From NCBI RefSeq assembly GCF_000276665.1, contig NW_004955472.1:9712548-9776547 (forward strand): 64,000 nt of DNA. Direction: 5' to 3'. Below are positions 1-13,200 of this stretch, piece after piece. The notes beneath the pieces are model-generated. The model saw nothing but the letters and a program-made list of their open reading frames with translations, was not told the origin of the DNA and ran no database searches. Both the position numbers and the translations under genes were made by a program. The DNA is from Chinchilla lanigera. Lineage: Eukaryota; Chordata; Mammalia; Rodentia; Chinchillidae. Within the stretch, counting starts at the first letter, position 1. Each line of letters starts with the position of its first letter.

Positions 1-1340
1 AAAAAAACAATTAAATCAAACGTGTGAACAAATGGACTTAGTAGACCTTTGCAGAGTATTCCACTCAGCAACGTTAGAACACATTCTTCTCAGCTGCACA
101 TGGGACATTCTGTAAAATAGACGATATACTAGCATATAGAACATGCTTAAGTAAATGCAAAAGAATTGAAATAATCTTCTGCATATTATTAGACCATAAT
201 GCAATGAAATTAGAAATTAATGACAAGAGAAATCACAAAACACCATAAACACATGTAAATTAAACAACATCCTTCTGAGAAGCCATGGGTCCCCTATGGG
301 TCCCAGAAGAAATTAAACAAGAAATTGAACAATATTACAATCAAATGGAGATTCAGATACAAACTACCATAACCTGTGGGATGCAATGAAAGTTGTCCTC
401 AGAGGGAAATTTATAGCAGTGGATTCTCACATTAGGAAAATAGAACAAACACAAATAAACAATCATGCTTCACCATAAACTTCTAGAAAAAGAAGAGCAA
501 GTCAAGTCCAAAGCCAAAAGCCCAAAGAAGCAAGGAAATTATAAAAATCAGAGTAGAAATTAATGCAATTGAGAGTAAGAAAACAATACAAGGAATTAAG
601 AAATCAAAGAGTTGGTTCTTTTAAAAATAAACAAATTGATAAACCCATAGGCAACCTTCTCAAAAAAGGAAGGAAAAGCTTAAATCTAGGCAATAAGGGA
701 TGAAAAGCATGAAATCATTAGAGGTCCTGTAGAAATTCAGAACATCATCAATACCTATCTCAAAAATCTTTGCCCTCATAAGATGGAAAACACAGAAAAA
801 ATGGACTAATTCTTAGATACAAATGAAATACCAAAACTGAATCCAGAAGATAAAAAAATTCCCAAATAACTCAATATCACACAATGAAATTGAAAATGTA
901 ATACAAATTTTACAACAAAGAAAAGCCCAGGACCTGCTGGATTCACAGCTGAATTCTACAAGAAATTTAGAGAAGATTTAATGTCAATTCTTCTCAAACT
1001 ATTTAATGAAGTAGAAAGTGAAGCAATTCTCCCCAACTCATTCCTAGGGGCAAGTATTACCCTGACACCAAAGCCAGAGAAAGACCAAACCAAAAAAGAG
1101 AAGTATATGCCAATCTCCCTAATGAACATAGATGCAAAAATTCTCAATAAAATACTAGCAAATAGAATGCAACAAATCATCAAGAAGATTATACACCAAC
1201 ACAAGTGGAATTCATCCCAGGATTGCAGGGATGATTCAACATATGAAAATCAATCAACGTAATACATCTTATCAACAGAGCCAAAGATAAGAATCATATG
1301 ATCATCTCAATAGATGCAGAAAAAGGTGAACACTCATTCA
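1..1340 (+). pseudogene. LINE-1 ORF2 fragment, sense, cut by window edge and 3' truncated
   Basis: Decayed LINE-1 ORF2 (endonuclease/reverse transcriptase). The reading frames, broken by stops and shifts, show the end of the endonuclease region near the left edge, then the '[14 protein letters not shown]' motif near 925-965, and in the open stretch 981-1262 the conserved reverse transcriptase block '[17 protein letters not shown]', '[17 protein letters not shown]'. The next part (about 1275-1350) still encodes a recognisable 'IISIDAEK' block. LINE-1 homology is lost just after this, before the catalytic FADD block, so the C-terminal half and 3' UTR are missing. It is a dead copy. It pairs as an inverted repeat with the antisense copy at about 1880-3205. 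Confidence 0.85.
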
Positions 1341-1445
1341 TGATAAAATAAATTAGACCCAGAAGGATAAACATTGCACGGTTTCTTTGAAATGATAGAC
1401 CTAAAATAGAAATAATTTAAAGAACAAAATAGAAATGCTAAGAAA

Positions 1446-3620
1446 CAGGGAGGTAGACTCTGGAGTTCATTGTTTGTTTACAGGAATTTTATTTATTTAT
1501 TAGTGTTGACTTTGTATCCAGCTACACTACTGAATTATTAATTCTACAAGTCTGCTGGTGGAGTATTTGGGGATTTCTATGTGGAATATCATGTCATCGG
1601 CAAATAATGATAATTTAACTTTCACCTTTCCTATCCTTATTCTTTTTATTTCTTTCTCTTTTCTAACTGCTTTACTTAATGTTTATAGAACTATATTGAA
1701 AAGAAGTTGTGATAGTTGGCATCCTTGTCTTGTTCCTGAATTTAGAGTGAAAGCTGTCCGTCTTTATCCATTTCATATGTTATTTTACATAGGTAGTTTT
1801 TACTAGACTGAGGTAAAGACTATCTATTCTGATTTTCTCTAGGGTTTTTATCAAAAGTGAGTGTTGGACTTTGTCAAAAGCTTTTAAGGCATCTATTGAG
1901 ATAGGCATTTTTTTCCTTTGGCTCTGTTATTTGTCTTTGGCTCTGCTGATAAGGTGTATTATACTTATCTCTTTGCATAGATTGTACAGCCCCTGTATTT
2001 CTGGGATAAATACCACTTGGTCAAGGTGTATAATCTTCTTCATGATTTATTGCATTCTGTTTGCTGGTATCTTATTAAGGATTTCTACATCTTTGTTCAT
2101 CAGGAAGACTGGTCTGTTTTTCTCTGTTTGGGTTGGGTCTTACTATCATTTTGTTATCAGGGTGATACTTGTCTCCAAGAATGAACTAGGGAGAATTGCT
2201 TCAATTGCAATTTATTGAAGAGTTTCAGGAATATTGTCATTAAATGTGCTCTAAATTTCTTGTAGAATTTACCTGTGAATGCTTTGGGACTTGGGATTTC
2301 TTTGTTGGTAAGTTTTAATCACATTTTTAATTTCATTAAATGATACTGGGCTGTTCACAATTTTTGTATCTTCTTTACTCAGTTTTGATAATTTATACAT
2401 CTTAGGAATCTGTCCATTGATTCTGTGTTGTCCATCCTATGAGAATAAAAATTGTCAAAATAGGTATTGATGATCTAAATTTCCACAGGATCTGTTATGT
2501 TTCCATCCTTTTCATTCCTTATTGCATTGTTTTTTCTTTCCTTTTCTTGATAAGATTGGCTAGGGGTTTATCAATTTTATTTATTCTTAAAAGAACCAAC
2601 TCTGCAGTTCATTAATTTTTTGTATTGTTTTCTTAGTCTCACTTGCATTAATTTCTCCTCTGATCTTTATAATTTCCTCCCTTCTTTAGATTTTGGTCTT
2701 GACTTACTCTTCTTTTGTCTAGAAGCTTGAGGTGCAACATTAGGTTGTTTATTTTCTCTTATTCTGTGTTTCCTGATGTTAGAATTCACCAGTAAAAATT
2801 TTCCTCTGAGGACTTTCCTTGCATCCCACAGATCCAGTAATGTGTGTTTGCATTTTCGTTTGAATGTAGATATTCTTTAATTTCTTCTTTGATTACATCT
2901 GTGACCCATTGTTCATTCAGGAGGGTATTATTTAATTTCAATGTATTCTGAGGTTTTTCAGTTTCTTTTGTCTAAATTTCCAATACCATTATTCCACAGT
3001 CTGATAATATACATGGGATAATTTCAAACCTCTGCAATTACTTAAGTATGTTCTATGGGCTGGTATGTAGTCTATGTGCAGATGATCAAGAAAATCCTCC
3101 CATGTGCAGCTCCTAAGAATGGGTATTCTGTTGTTGTGTGGCACATTCTGTAAACACCTGCTAAGTCCATTTATTCACAAGTTTGGTTCAATTCTGTTAT
3201 TTCTTGGCTGATTTTTTGTCTAGTTGATCAATCTCTTTGTGACAATGGGGTGTTAAGGTCCCTTCCTCCAATTGTGGTATTGCTTATTTGATTTTTCAAG
3301 TCTACTAATATTTGTCTTATATAGTTGGGTGCTACAGAATTTGGTGCATATATATTTGTAATTGTTATCTCTTCCTATTGTTTTCCACTAACAAGTATGT
3401 AGTGACCTTCTTTAGGTCTTTTGATCATTTTTAGTTTTATGATCATATTGCCTGTGAACAGAATAGCTTTTCCCTGGGTTCCTGGCATGTGGAATATTGT
3501 TTTCCATACTTTAACTTTCAGTGTATGAATTTCCTTTAGAGTTAAATGTGTTTCTTGTATACAGCATTGTGTTGAATATTGTTTCTTGATCCACTCTCCC
3601 ATTTTGTTTCTTTCGATTGA
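1446..3620 (-). pseudogene. LINE-1 ORF2 fragment, antisense (endonuclease and N-terminal RT)
   Basis: Reading the minus strand from 3620 down gives the start of ORF2. The open stretch 3602-3375 encodes 'MGEWIKKQYSTQCCIQETHL', the classic LINE-1 endonuclease start with the QETHL catalytic motif, followed by 'KRPKEGHYILVSGKQ'. Further down, about 2110-1880 is the same RT block seen in the sense copy at 1-1340, and about 1600-1450 covers the region around the catalytic FADD motif. Stops and indels break it throughout. The C-terminal ORF2 and 3' UTR are missing at the left end, close to where the sense copy also stops. Bases 1346-1445 between the two copies are unassigned. Confidence 0.85.
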
Positions 3621-5680
3621 TTAATTGAGTCAATGTACATTGATGGTCATAAATGATATGCATTAGATTATCTTTGTCCTGTTATTTTCCTTTTGTTTGT
3701 TCCCTGATTTTCCCCTCTGTTTAACTGTTTGCCCTACTTAATGATTTTATTTTGTTCTTTTTCATGGAATTTAGTCATTTTTATTTCTCTCTAGAATATT
3801 TTCAGTAGTTTTTGTAGGGTTGAATTGGTGGTCATGAATTTCTTCAGTTGTTCTCTGTCATGAAAGTATATTATTTCTCCATCAATTTTGAAAGATAGCT
3901 TTGCAGGTTACCTCAGTCTGGGTTGGAAGTTTTTTTTGTTTCAGGACTTGAAATAATTCACTCCAAGTTCTTCTAGACTAAATGATTTCCATTGAGAAGT
4001 CTGCTGTGATTCTGATGGGCTTTTCTTTATAGCTGAATTGTTTCTTTTCTCTAACAGGGTTAATATTCTGTGCTTATACTAAATTTCTGGGATCTTTATT
4101 ATTATATATCTGTGTATAGATTTATTGCAGTTATGGCTAATTGGAGTTCTATATGCCTCACTTAATTGTATGTCAGTTTCTTCTCCTGTGCTTGGGAAAT
4201 GTTCTGCTATTACCTGTGCAAACAGTGTTTTTTATGCAATTTCTTTTGAACCTTGCTTTTTCATTGATACCTATCAGCCTTATATTGTTCTATTTTGCAT
4301 CATCTTCCAGCTGTTGAATTGTTATTTTCTGGCTCCTTGTTATTTTTAAGACACCACTCTTTCATGGTCACTAGTTGTAATGCTCTCTTCAAAGTCCAAA
4401 AATCTATCTTCAGTTTCATTTAAGAGGTTTTGTCAGCTTTCAACAGAATTGTTAATTTCCTGGATGTTGCTTTGAACCTGTTTCATGTCTTCTAATTCTG
4501 TCCTATGTTGTATCCATCATTTTTCTATGCTCCTCTATCTTTTATCTTTGTTTTCTTTAAATATACTTAGCAATTCTTTCATTATAACTGTCATTTCTTT
4601 TCTTTTTTTTTTTTTTTTCATACCTGAGAGATTTTTTTCTGACCTGGTTTCCCCTATAGCCTCCTAGAGTTGTTTGTTTACTTCAGTTGCTATTATTTCA
4701 GAAATTTTAGGTGTGTATCTTCAATTTCTTCTATGTTGATGTCTCCTGGACATATTCTGTGTGGGATGGAGGTCTGAGATTGCATTTTTTCCTTTGTCTT
4801 GATATTTCCTGATTCCCAAAGAAATTTCTATTCTGTTTTTTGTGATTTATTTTGTGAGTTTTAATAGTAGTAGATATATGACTAATATCAAATCTTCTCT
4901 GGGAAAAGGCTGTTCTTCAGAGATATCTTCTGTGTGTTAAAGATTTTTGCTTTGTCTGTTTCAAGATTCTCCTTTCCCAATTAATTGAACATGGCATGTT
5001 GGTTTCTGTTTGGTTCTGTTCTCACTCTTAGGTGTAGAACTATGGTGAGATTATTACCACAGAGCTTCCCAATAGTTATCCAGAGAAGAACACATGATTA
5101 CAAGAGATATGATATGCTAGCCTCAGCAGTACAATTAGCAATAATGACAGTAACAAACAAAATTTAGAAATGACAAACTGTAGTAACTATTGATTTTATA
5201 CTTTCTACCAAAAGAACAAAGTCTAAAATTATATAACAGAACAAATTCTAAATTAGGAGTTTGTATGCGAAGTGTTTCACCTAGGTAGAGTGGATTTACC
5301 CTGGGATCCTCTGGTTCAGAGTGCTTTTCTCATGTAGGAGTATGGACCAGGTATATGAGTTCCTTTAGCCAAGCCGATTGCTGAGTCCTAGGTACTTCTC
5401 ATGCTGACTGCCCTTTCTGCCAGGCATGAGAATGAGCCAGGCACTGGGTTCCACTGATCTAGATGGTTGCAAACTTCTGGGAACTTCATGTGCTCACTAC
5501 CTCACTACCCTTCCCTAAGTGTAAGGGAATAGGTTAGTCACCTATGTTCCTCTGGCTGAGCTGGTTTGGTAATTTAATTTTTCATACTTATATTAAGAGT
5601 GTTCAATCTTTAAATGATGTCAATACAACAAAGTTTTCAATAAACATATAGTAACATTGCCTTCATGACTATTGCATGAG
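3621..5680 (-). pseudogene. LINE-1 ORF1 and probable 5' UTR, antisense
   Basis: Continues upstream of the antisense ORF2. On the plus strand the run of T-rich phrases about 3780-4780 matches what the antisense of an old (L1M-like) LINE-1 ORF1 looks like; no intact frame remains on the minus strand. A T-run at 4601-4618 sits inside it. From about 5000 to 5680 the DNA becomes more G+C-balanced and is probably 5' UTR, but I cannot prove this part. Its outer end almost touches the 5' UTR of a sense LINE-1 starting near 5685, a head-to-head arrangement. Confidence 0.6.
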
Positions 5681-5684
5681 TAGT

Positions 5685-6430
5685 CCCAAAATGGTAGTGT
5701 AGCGAACTTCAGCAACTCAGTTTCTCCAGGACAAAGTGTCTAGAGTCTGGAAAACTAGTGTGAGTGGAGTCAAAGAGAGTGGAGGGTATACAGGAACTAA
5801 GAGGAAACTGAGAGAGGAAAAGAAAATAGGATTAACTGATACAGAAGGAAAAGATCATATTGGCTACCAGTTGAGGGGGACAAACTGAAACTAACTTTTC
5901 TTCTAACAAAGAACTCATGAACTGCAGCAGGATGGGGAAAGTCTCCTGCAGTTGGAGCCAGCATGATGAACATGAGACACTGCTTTCAAAGCTGTCTTCT
6001 CCAATCAATAGTTGGTGTGTGACCTCTGTAAAAGACTCCAAGGACACAGTTGTGTGGAGCAAGAGCTGGGACAGATGCATTTAGGGAAGGGCTGGGTATT
6101 TGGACCTGGGACCTAGAACAGCCCCTTAGTTGCTCCATGTTACCAAGTCCACAGAGTGGATGAGGGAAAGATAGTCATGAAATACTTCCCACAGTTAAAC
6201 AGCAGACTGGGGGTCATTCTGTTGAGAGGCAGGGGTTAGAGAAAACCCATCTGGCCTTTACTAGAGGCTAGTTTCAGCTTGAGCTACATAGGATTGGAAG
6301 CTGATATTTGCACACGTTCCCACTGTAAGTGGATCTCTATACCCAGCACTGTTCTGCCACTGTAGAATTCCAGGATACAAAAAGACACCACCTAGTCTGA
6401 GCTCTGCTCTTTAACCATGGGCAGAGGAGC
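5685..6430 (+). other. LINE-1 5' UTR (sense element split by later DNA)
   Basis: Begins with a 'aaaatggtagtgtagcgaac' type start, followed by a purine- and G-rich leader, as in the 5' UTRs of old mammalian LINE-1s, where the internal promoter lies. It is separated from ORF1, which resumes near 9230, by about 2.8 kb of different DNA. The assignment is by resemblance only, without alignment. The 82-residue antisense open frame at 5832-6080 has no recognisable features and I do not count it as a gene. Confidence 0.5.
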
Positions 6431-8490
6431 AGAGATACATGTCTGAAATGATAGAAAAAATTACTATTCTTTACTTAATTGTATTATTTTTCTATTTTTA
6501 TTTTTATTTCACTTTAAATTTTTTGCTCCGTTTTTCCCCCTTCTGTTCTTCCCCCACTTTTACTCCATTATGTTACACTTTTTCCTCCTAGGAGTGTGTC
6601 TATGCATGGTGCTTCTCTTTCTCTTGTCTTTTTCCTCCCAGCATAGTATATATACAGGATGAAAGAATTCTCCCAAGTCCTTTATATCCTTCCCACTTTT
6701 ATCCATATCTATTTTCCTGATATCTTTCTCCTGTATTTTATTCATTTTCAGTCTTTCTTTTGTTTTCTCTCCAACTTTTCCTGTTTTTCTCTTTAACTTT
6801 TCTCCAATATTTTATACCAATCATGGAATATTTTCCTGTCTTTCTTTCTCAGTGCTAATTTTGTATGCATTTTCCTCATTATTCCCCTCTAAATGCATAA
6901 TAAAATATGCTCACCATCAATAAGATGCTTTACCCCCTTCCTATTTCCTCCTTCCTAGACCACTGAGCTGAGGATTGAAAAACTAAACAACAATATAACT
7001 TTTTCTCCCTTTGTTTCTCTTTTTTTTTTTCTCTTGCCCACTTGGCATCACCCAGTCCTCTACTCCTTGGACTTTCATAACTGATTTTATAAAATTACTG
7101 ATGCATGTTGCTTTTCCCCAGTAAGAGAAGACACAGACATCATCTTTAGTGTACATTAATTGTGCATCAAGATTTGAGCTGTAACATCCTTTACTCTATA
7201 ACTGCAAATTTCGTCTGTAGGCTAAAAGGAGATCCAAAAGAGGGTCTCAATATTTCATGAGAAATATTATTTCCCAGTTATTGCTGATAAATACCACTAT
7301 AGTTGATTAGTCTATTGTTGGTGTAGCTGAGTCGGTTTCTTAGGAAAAATCATGACTCAGTCAACAATTTGGTGCCAATAAACCTTTTTACCTAATCCAT
7401 TATCACCTCCAATGAGAGTGACGACAAGCGTTGCAAGCCAAGAACTCGGACTGAATCATACTCTGCCAGAATCCCTGTAACCTGGCAAAAGGAAGTCCTG
7501 AGTTTGAGTTAGTTTAAGGATTTCTGTGGAGGATCCTGGGGAGCTATTGAGGTATGATCATTAAGACTCTCTGGTGAAGAAGTTACTTTAGAAGCACATA
7601 TGTAATGTCTCATTGTAATATTTAATCTGTGCTCCCATTGTACCTCTTATTGGTTTAAGATTTTGTGTTTCTTGTTTTATTTAGTAAAGTGGGATTATAT
7701 TATTTTATGATTTCTTGTGTTTATTCAGTTCTTCTCTCTGTCATTTCTTTGGCCCTGATTTAATAAGTGTGTAGGTTCACTTTCTTGTCTCAGTTCCCTA
7801 GCTAGGTTCTTCGTGTCAAACTCCTAAGACAATCTCATTAACATATTTCTTTAATCTTTTTCCAAACACTTACCTCTTGCTCACAAGTTCTTAAATTCCA
7901 CATACTTAACTCCTTATCTTTACTAATATTATTCCTTGATTCCCCTGTCCTAAATATTTGGCTCTTCCATATCCCACACAGCTTATTTTCCTCCTTTTCT
8001 CCAAGATCTGACAACCATGTAGCTTTATTCACTCACAAAGTTAGCACTCTGTCTCCCAAATCTCATCCTTGCCCCCAGAAAATATCCTCTGTAAACTCTC
8101 AATTCTAACCCTTCAACTCAACTAAAAGTACTCCAGTAAATTCCACTTCACCCTTTTCTCTTCATCTGCCACTATCTTCCACTTCAAATCTCCCTGTTAG
8201 TGTCTACTATTCATCATCGAGCCACTTTCCATTCTCCCCACTCTGACTCACCTACCTCTTTGCAGAGCAATCACAAATATTAAAGTGTCACAGTGTGCAT
8301 AAAGAATAGGGTGTAGAGGAACTCCAAGGGCCAGAAATGTTTTTAGATTGAATCTTTGTATGGTGTTATAAGCAAAAGTAATTCTTTTGGCAAACATAGA
8401 GACAGAGTTGAAATCACTTAAAAATAGGAGTAAATACTAGCTGAAAATCATTCATGGAAAGGCAACATCCTCACTTCTATCAGGCCTAAC
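6431..8490. other. Pyrimidine-rich non-coding stretch, origin unassigned
   Basis: The plus strand is strongly T+C rich (about 6470-6960 and 7840-8270), with a T-run at 7020-7031. It lies between the 5' UTR and ORF1 of the same sense LINE-1, so it is either an insertion or an extended leader of that element. The middle part, about 7320-7560, is more mixed and contains a 'tttggtgccaataaacc' phrase faintly reminiscent of LTR ends; too weak to call. No open frame here looks coding. Confidence 0.4.
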
Positions 8491-8494
8491 CTGC

Positions 8495-9100
8495 TGTAAC
8501 ACCCGACAAAGGAGGAGAAAAATGGAAGCAGCATATGATGTGGTAACAATGCTATGGCAAAAATTCGGGCTGTATTCCACAAGAGACCAAAGAGAACAGG
8601 CAAAGTTTCAATTTAGACCGGTCACCTCTCATCCCAACTTGCAAGTCAGGGAAGTGGGCGTGGACCTGTCTTTGTTCCCAGGTTATATACATTTTTGGTT
8701 TCCATGGTAACAGAAAGGAATGTTGTAGCCCTGGCCACATGGTGTTTTCCTTGTGCCATGTAACCGGGTCAGGCTCCGGTCATGAGCCCAACCACAATGA
8801 TATATATTTTCTGGACTCTGTTCTATATGTCCCCCTTTAGATAACCATACATTTCCTTTATGGTTACAATGTTTATCTAAGGCCATGGAAGGGATGAAAC
8901 AACCCAGGCAGGGTCATAGGTGGTTATCTGGTCCTGGGTGTTCTTTGTCTTTGGAGAAGCATTTCAGGGCAAAGGCAGGACTGCAAAGTTAACTCTTTAC
9001 CACCTGCCAGGATGTTTCTCAAGACACATTTTGAGGCTTGCATTAAGACTGGAATTATTCTATCTTAAAATGATATGCTAAGAGTCATCATCCCCTACAA
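8495..9100 (+). mobile_element. Possible solo LTR (endogenous retrovirus-like)
   Basis: A roughly 600-base block, more G+C-rich than its surroundings, that starts TG ('tgtaacacccgacaaagg') and can be ended at CA near 9100, with a TATA-like 'gatatatatttt' near 8799-8810. Size, TG...CA ends and composition fit a solo LTR, but I could not see a clear target duplication and do not recognise the family. The short open frames on both strands (8522-8710, 8552-8740, 8683-8886) look like chance. Confidence 0.3.
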
Positions 9101-9230
9101 CAAATAAACGCAAATACACATAAGATAGTGGGGAAGAAAGAAAATAGAAGATCTCTGAATGCCCCATAACTCTTCCACAGCAGGGCAAGCAGTCCCAAAG
9201 GGAGAATAAAACAAATATCAGTTAGCAAAA

Positions 9231-10265
9231 ATATATGAAAAATTCTTAGAGAGGATTCAGTAAATAGTTGATTTCAAAAATAAAATGAAGTAAAAGGTCA
9301 CACCAATTTCTCTCAATATGCCTATCATGAATTTTCTAGAAGTAGGTAAAAATTTGTATAAACTAACCAAAATAGTTCAAAATTTGAATGACAGATTCAA
9401 GAGAGATATGGGATCCCCAAAACATGTCAGACAGAAATACCTGATATTAAAAGGAAAGCTGTATAGAATTCATACACTGCAGCAATAATCAAGTTGAAGA
9501 CAAAGTATCTGATATTGAGGCCAAAATAGAAAACTACATAAAAGCTTAAAGAAGTCAAAAAGAAAATAAAAGAGCAAGAGAAGAATATCCAGAAGTTCAT
9601 AAATGAAAACAAGAAGAACAATCTAAAACTAATCAAAATTAGAAAAAAAAAAAACTAGAAGATAACACAGATAGATTCACTAACATGCTCACAGAAATTG
9701 TCGAAGAAAATTTCCCAAATATGAGAAAAGAGTTTAAAATACAAGTAAGTGACACTTACAGAACATCAAAAAATTGTGACAATTTTGTCAAGGCATATCT
9801 TATAAAATTCTGTATATCCACTTAAAAAATCAAGATTTTAACGGCAGCCAAATAAATACAAAAAATCACATAAATAGATAAACTAATTAGAATCACAGCA
9901 CAAATCAAACCTTGAAAATGCAGAAGATATTGAAGTGGTGTATTTCAAACCCTAAGAGCAAATACCTCCCAATGCAAATTAACTTACCAGCAAAAGTATC
10001 CTTCAAAATAGTAGAAATATAGTATTTCTGTGCAAAGCTATCTAAGAAGATATATGAGTGGTAATCCTTCTCTTGAGAAAATACTTAAAAATATTCTTAT
10101 CTAAAGCAATAAATTCCACATAGCTAAAACACAGAGGAAACTAGTAAGCTCAGTGGATAAAAAGCAACAAAAAATCAGGAAATAAAAACAAAGGTAAATA
10201 ACAGATAAAGCAGGTGATGATGAAAAATAACCAACAAATCTCAGGAATATCTCTCAATGATAAGT
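9231..10265 (+). pseudogene. LINE-1 ORF1 remnant, sense
   Basis: A-rich plus strand typical of LINE-1. The stretch 9480-9660 would encode a Lys/Glu-rich coiled-coil region like that of the ORF1 RNA-binding protein. The later part, about 9900-10040, resembles the 3' part of old LINE-1 ORF1 ('taccagcaaaagtatccttc'). Many stops interrupt all frames. It sits directly upstream of the sense ORF2 remnant and probably belongs to the same element as the 5' UTR at 5685-6430. Confidence 0.6.
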
Positions 10266-13200
10266 AACTAAACTCTCCAACTAAAAGACACAGACTAGCA
10301 GACTGAGAGACTGGAACAAAAAACAAATTCTGACTATCAGTTGCATTGAAGAAATTCACCTAATCCAAAAAGAAATTCACAGACTAAAAATTAAAGTATG
10401 GAAAACAATATTTCATGCTCTGGGATCCTAAAAATAAGCAAGGGTAGCAATTCTAATATCAGAAATGGTAAACTTTAAGTTAAACCTAATGGAAGAGATA
10501 AAGAAAGTGTGTACATACTAGATTAGGGAACAATAAAACCAGAAGAGATAACATTGATAAATATATATGCACCTAATATTGGAGGATCTGTTTTCGTAAA
10601 ACAAAATCTGCTGATATTAAAACCTCAAATAAACTCTAACACAATCATAACAGGATTTTAACATCCCACTTTCACACAAAAATAGATCAGCTAAACAAAA
10701 AAATCAAAAATTAAATTTCAGCGCTGAATCACATCCTTGAAGTTATGGACTTAGTAAATATAGAGTATTATACTCCTCTATAATGTTTTCAGCAGCACCT
10801 AGACATTTTCTAAAATAGATCATAAGATGTTAGGAATTAGCAATTGTTGTTATAGTACATATCATTATTTTCAATGAAGTTGCTCAGACTACCAGATGGA
10901 AGAATGCAAGACTGATCAAACAATTAAAGATGATTACAAGTAATAAAAAACACATTAGAAGCAATACAGAGTTTCATCAAACAAGATTTTTTGTCTTCAT
11001 TGTTGTTATTTTGCTATTGTTTTCTTTTACTCTTTAAAATAAAAAAGTAAATCACATACTAATCCACAAAGCCTGCTTAACTGAATAAAAAATAATAAAA
11101 ACTACTTCATGCATACTATCAGAACACTGTACCATACAATTAGAAGTCAAGAATAGAAGAAATTTTAGAAAAGGCAAATGCTCCTAGAAAATTAACAATA
11201 TACTCATAAACAAACAATAGGTCACAGAAGAAATCAAAAAAGAAAGTAAAACATTTCTGGAAGTTAATGACAATGACAGTGTGAATCCTCACAACCTCTA
11301 GGACACTATGAAAGTAGTTCTAAGAGGAGAATTCATCACAATCAATTCTTGCATTAGGAAAACAGAGCAAGCTCAGACAACATTATGATAAATCTTGAGA
11401 AACATAACAAACTGAAATTAAAAAGGGAAATTGTAATGATGAGAGTGGAAATCAAGGAAATAGAGACTAAAGTAAAAAAAAAAATTAAAAAAATCAACAA
11501 ATCAAAGACCTGGTTCTTTGAAAAAATAAATGAAATGGGGAAAACCCTATCCAGACTTACTAAGATAAAATAAGAAAAGACTCAGATAGATGCAAATAGA
11601 AACAAAAAGTCAAGTCATAACAAACATTATCAAAACTTAGAACATAGTAACTCAGCTGAAAACTTATATTCCAACAAATTAGCTAATTTTGAAGAAATGG
11701 ACAGATTGCTAGATAGGTACAAACAACCAAAACTCTCCCAAGAAGACATAAATATACTTAACCTAAAAATACGCAATGAAATTGACACAGTTATAAAGAA
11801 TCTACTAATTTTTGAAAAGCTCAAGACCTGAGGGATTCTCTGCTGAATTGTACCAAATCTTTAATGATGTTATATCACCAATAATCCTCAAATCTTCAAA
11901 GAAACTGAAAAGTATTGAGTGCCCTGAAACTCATTTACAGAATTCAGTATAATCTTGTACCAAAACTGGATAAAATTTCAATTAGGAAAGAATACCAGGC
12001 CAATCTCCTTAATAAACCTAGATGCAAAAATCCTCAACAAGATGTTAGCAAGTAGAATGCAGCACATTATCAAACACACAATACAGTATGATCATGTAGG
12101 TTTCATCCCTGAGATCCAAATATGGCTTAGCATACATAAGTCAATAAATATAATACATCATATAAGCAGAAGCAAGGTTAAAAAACATATAATCATATTA
12201 ATAGGTGCAGAAAAGGCTTTTGACAAAATCCAACAGTATTTCATGATAAAATCCCTGAAAAAAAAAAAAAACAGATATAGAAGGACTGTTCCTGAATATG
12301 ATAAAAACTATGTATAATAAAACAATAGCCAGCCTCATATTACATTGGGAAATTGAATACATTCCCCCTAAAAATCATAAATAAGACAAGGATATTCACT
12401 ATCATCTCTTATTTTCAACATAGTATTTGAAACTTTAGCCAGAACAATTAGGCAAGAGAAAAAAGAATAAAAGTACCATATATAGGAAAAGAAGAAATCC
12501 AATTATCATTATTTTGAAATGACGTGATACTCTACATAGACACTCCAAAGAACACGGCCCAATAATTCTTAGAATTAATAATGAACTCCAGAAATGTAGC
12601 AGGAAATAAGATCAACACACAAAAAGCATTAGCATTTGTTTACACCAACAATGAATGGGATGAGAAAGAAATTATGAAAATAATACCATTCATAGTAGCT
12701 GTAAGAAAAAAAATGAAATACCTAGTAATTAAGCTATCCAAGGAAGTAAAAGAATTTTACAAAGATAACTACAGTACTCTGAAAAAGGAGATTAGAAAGG
12801 ACAACAGAAAATGGAAAGATGTCTCCTGATCCTGAATTGGCAGAATCAATATTGTCAAAACTGCCATGTTCCTAAAACTGTTATACAAATTCAATGAAGT
12901 TCCAATCAAAATACCAATGGGACACTTTACTGATCTTGAAAAAATAATCCTAAAATTCATGTGGAACCAGAAGAGACCCATAATACAAAAGCAATTTTGC
13001 CAACAAGAGGAAAATTGGAGGCATAGAGGTACCTGACTTCAAGCTATGTTACCAAGCAATAGCACTAAGGGATGGTACTGGAACCAAAACCAATATGTGG
13101 ATCAATGGAACTGAGCATAGGATACAAGAACTTTCCCAGACACATTCGGATATTTGATTTTCCACAAAGCAGCCAAAAGCATATACTGGAAGAAAGCCTA

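Noticed and set aside
1..5000. 5' inversion (twin priming) as the origin of the opposed LINE-1 halves
   Set aside because: The halves overlap in LINE-1 coordinates by about 1.3 kb and are in the wrong order; two elements are needed.
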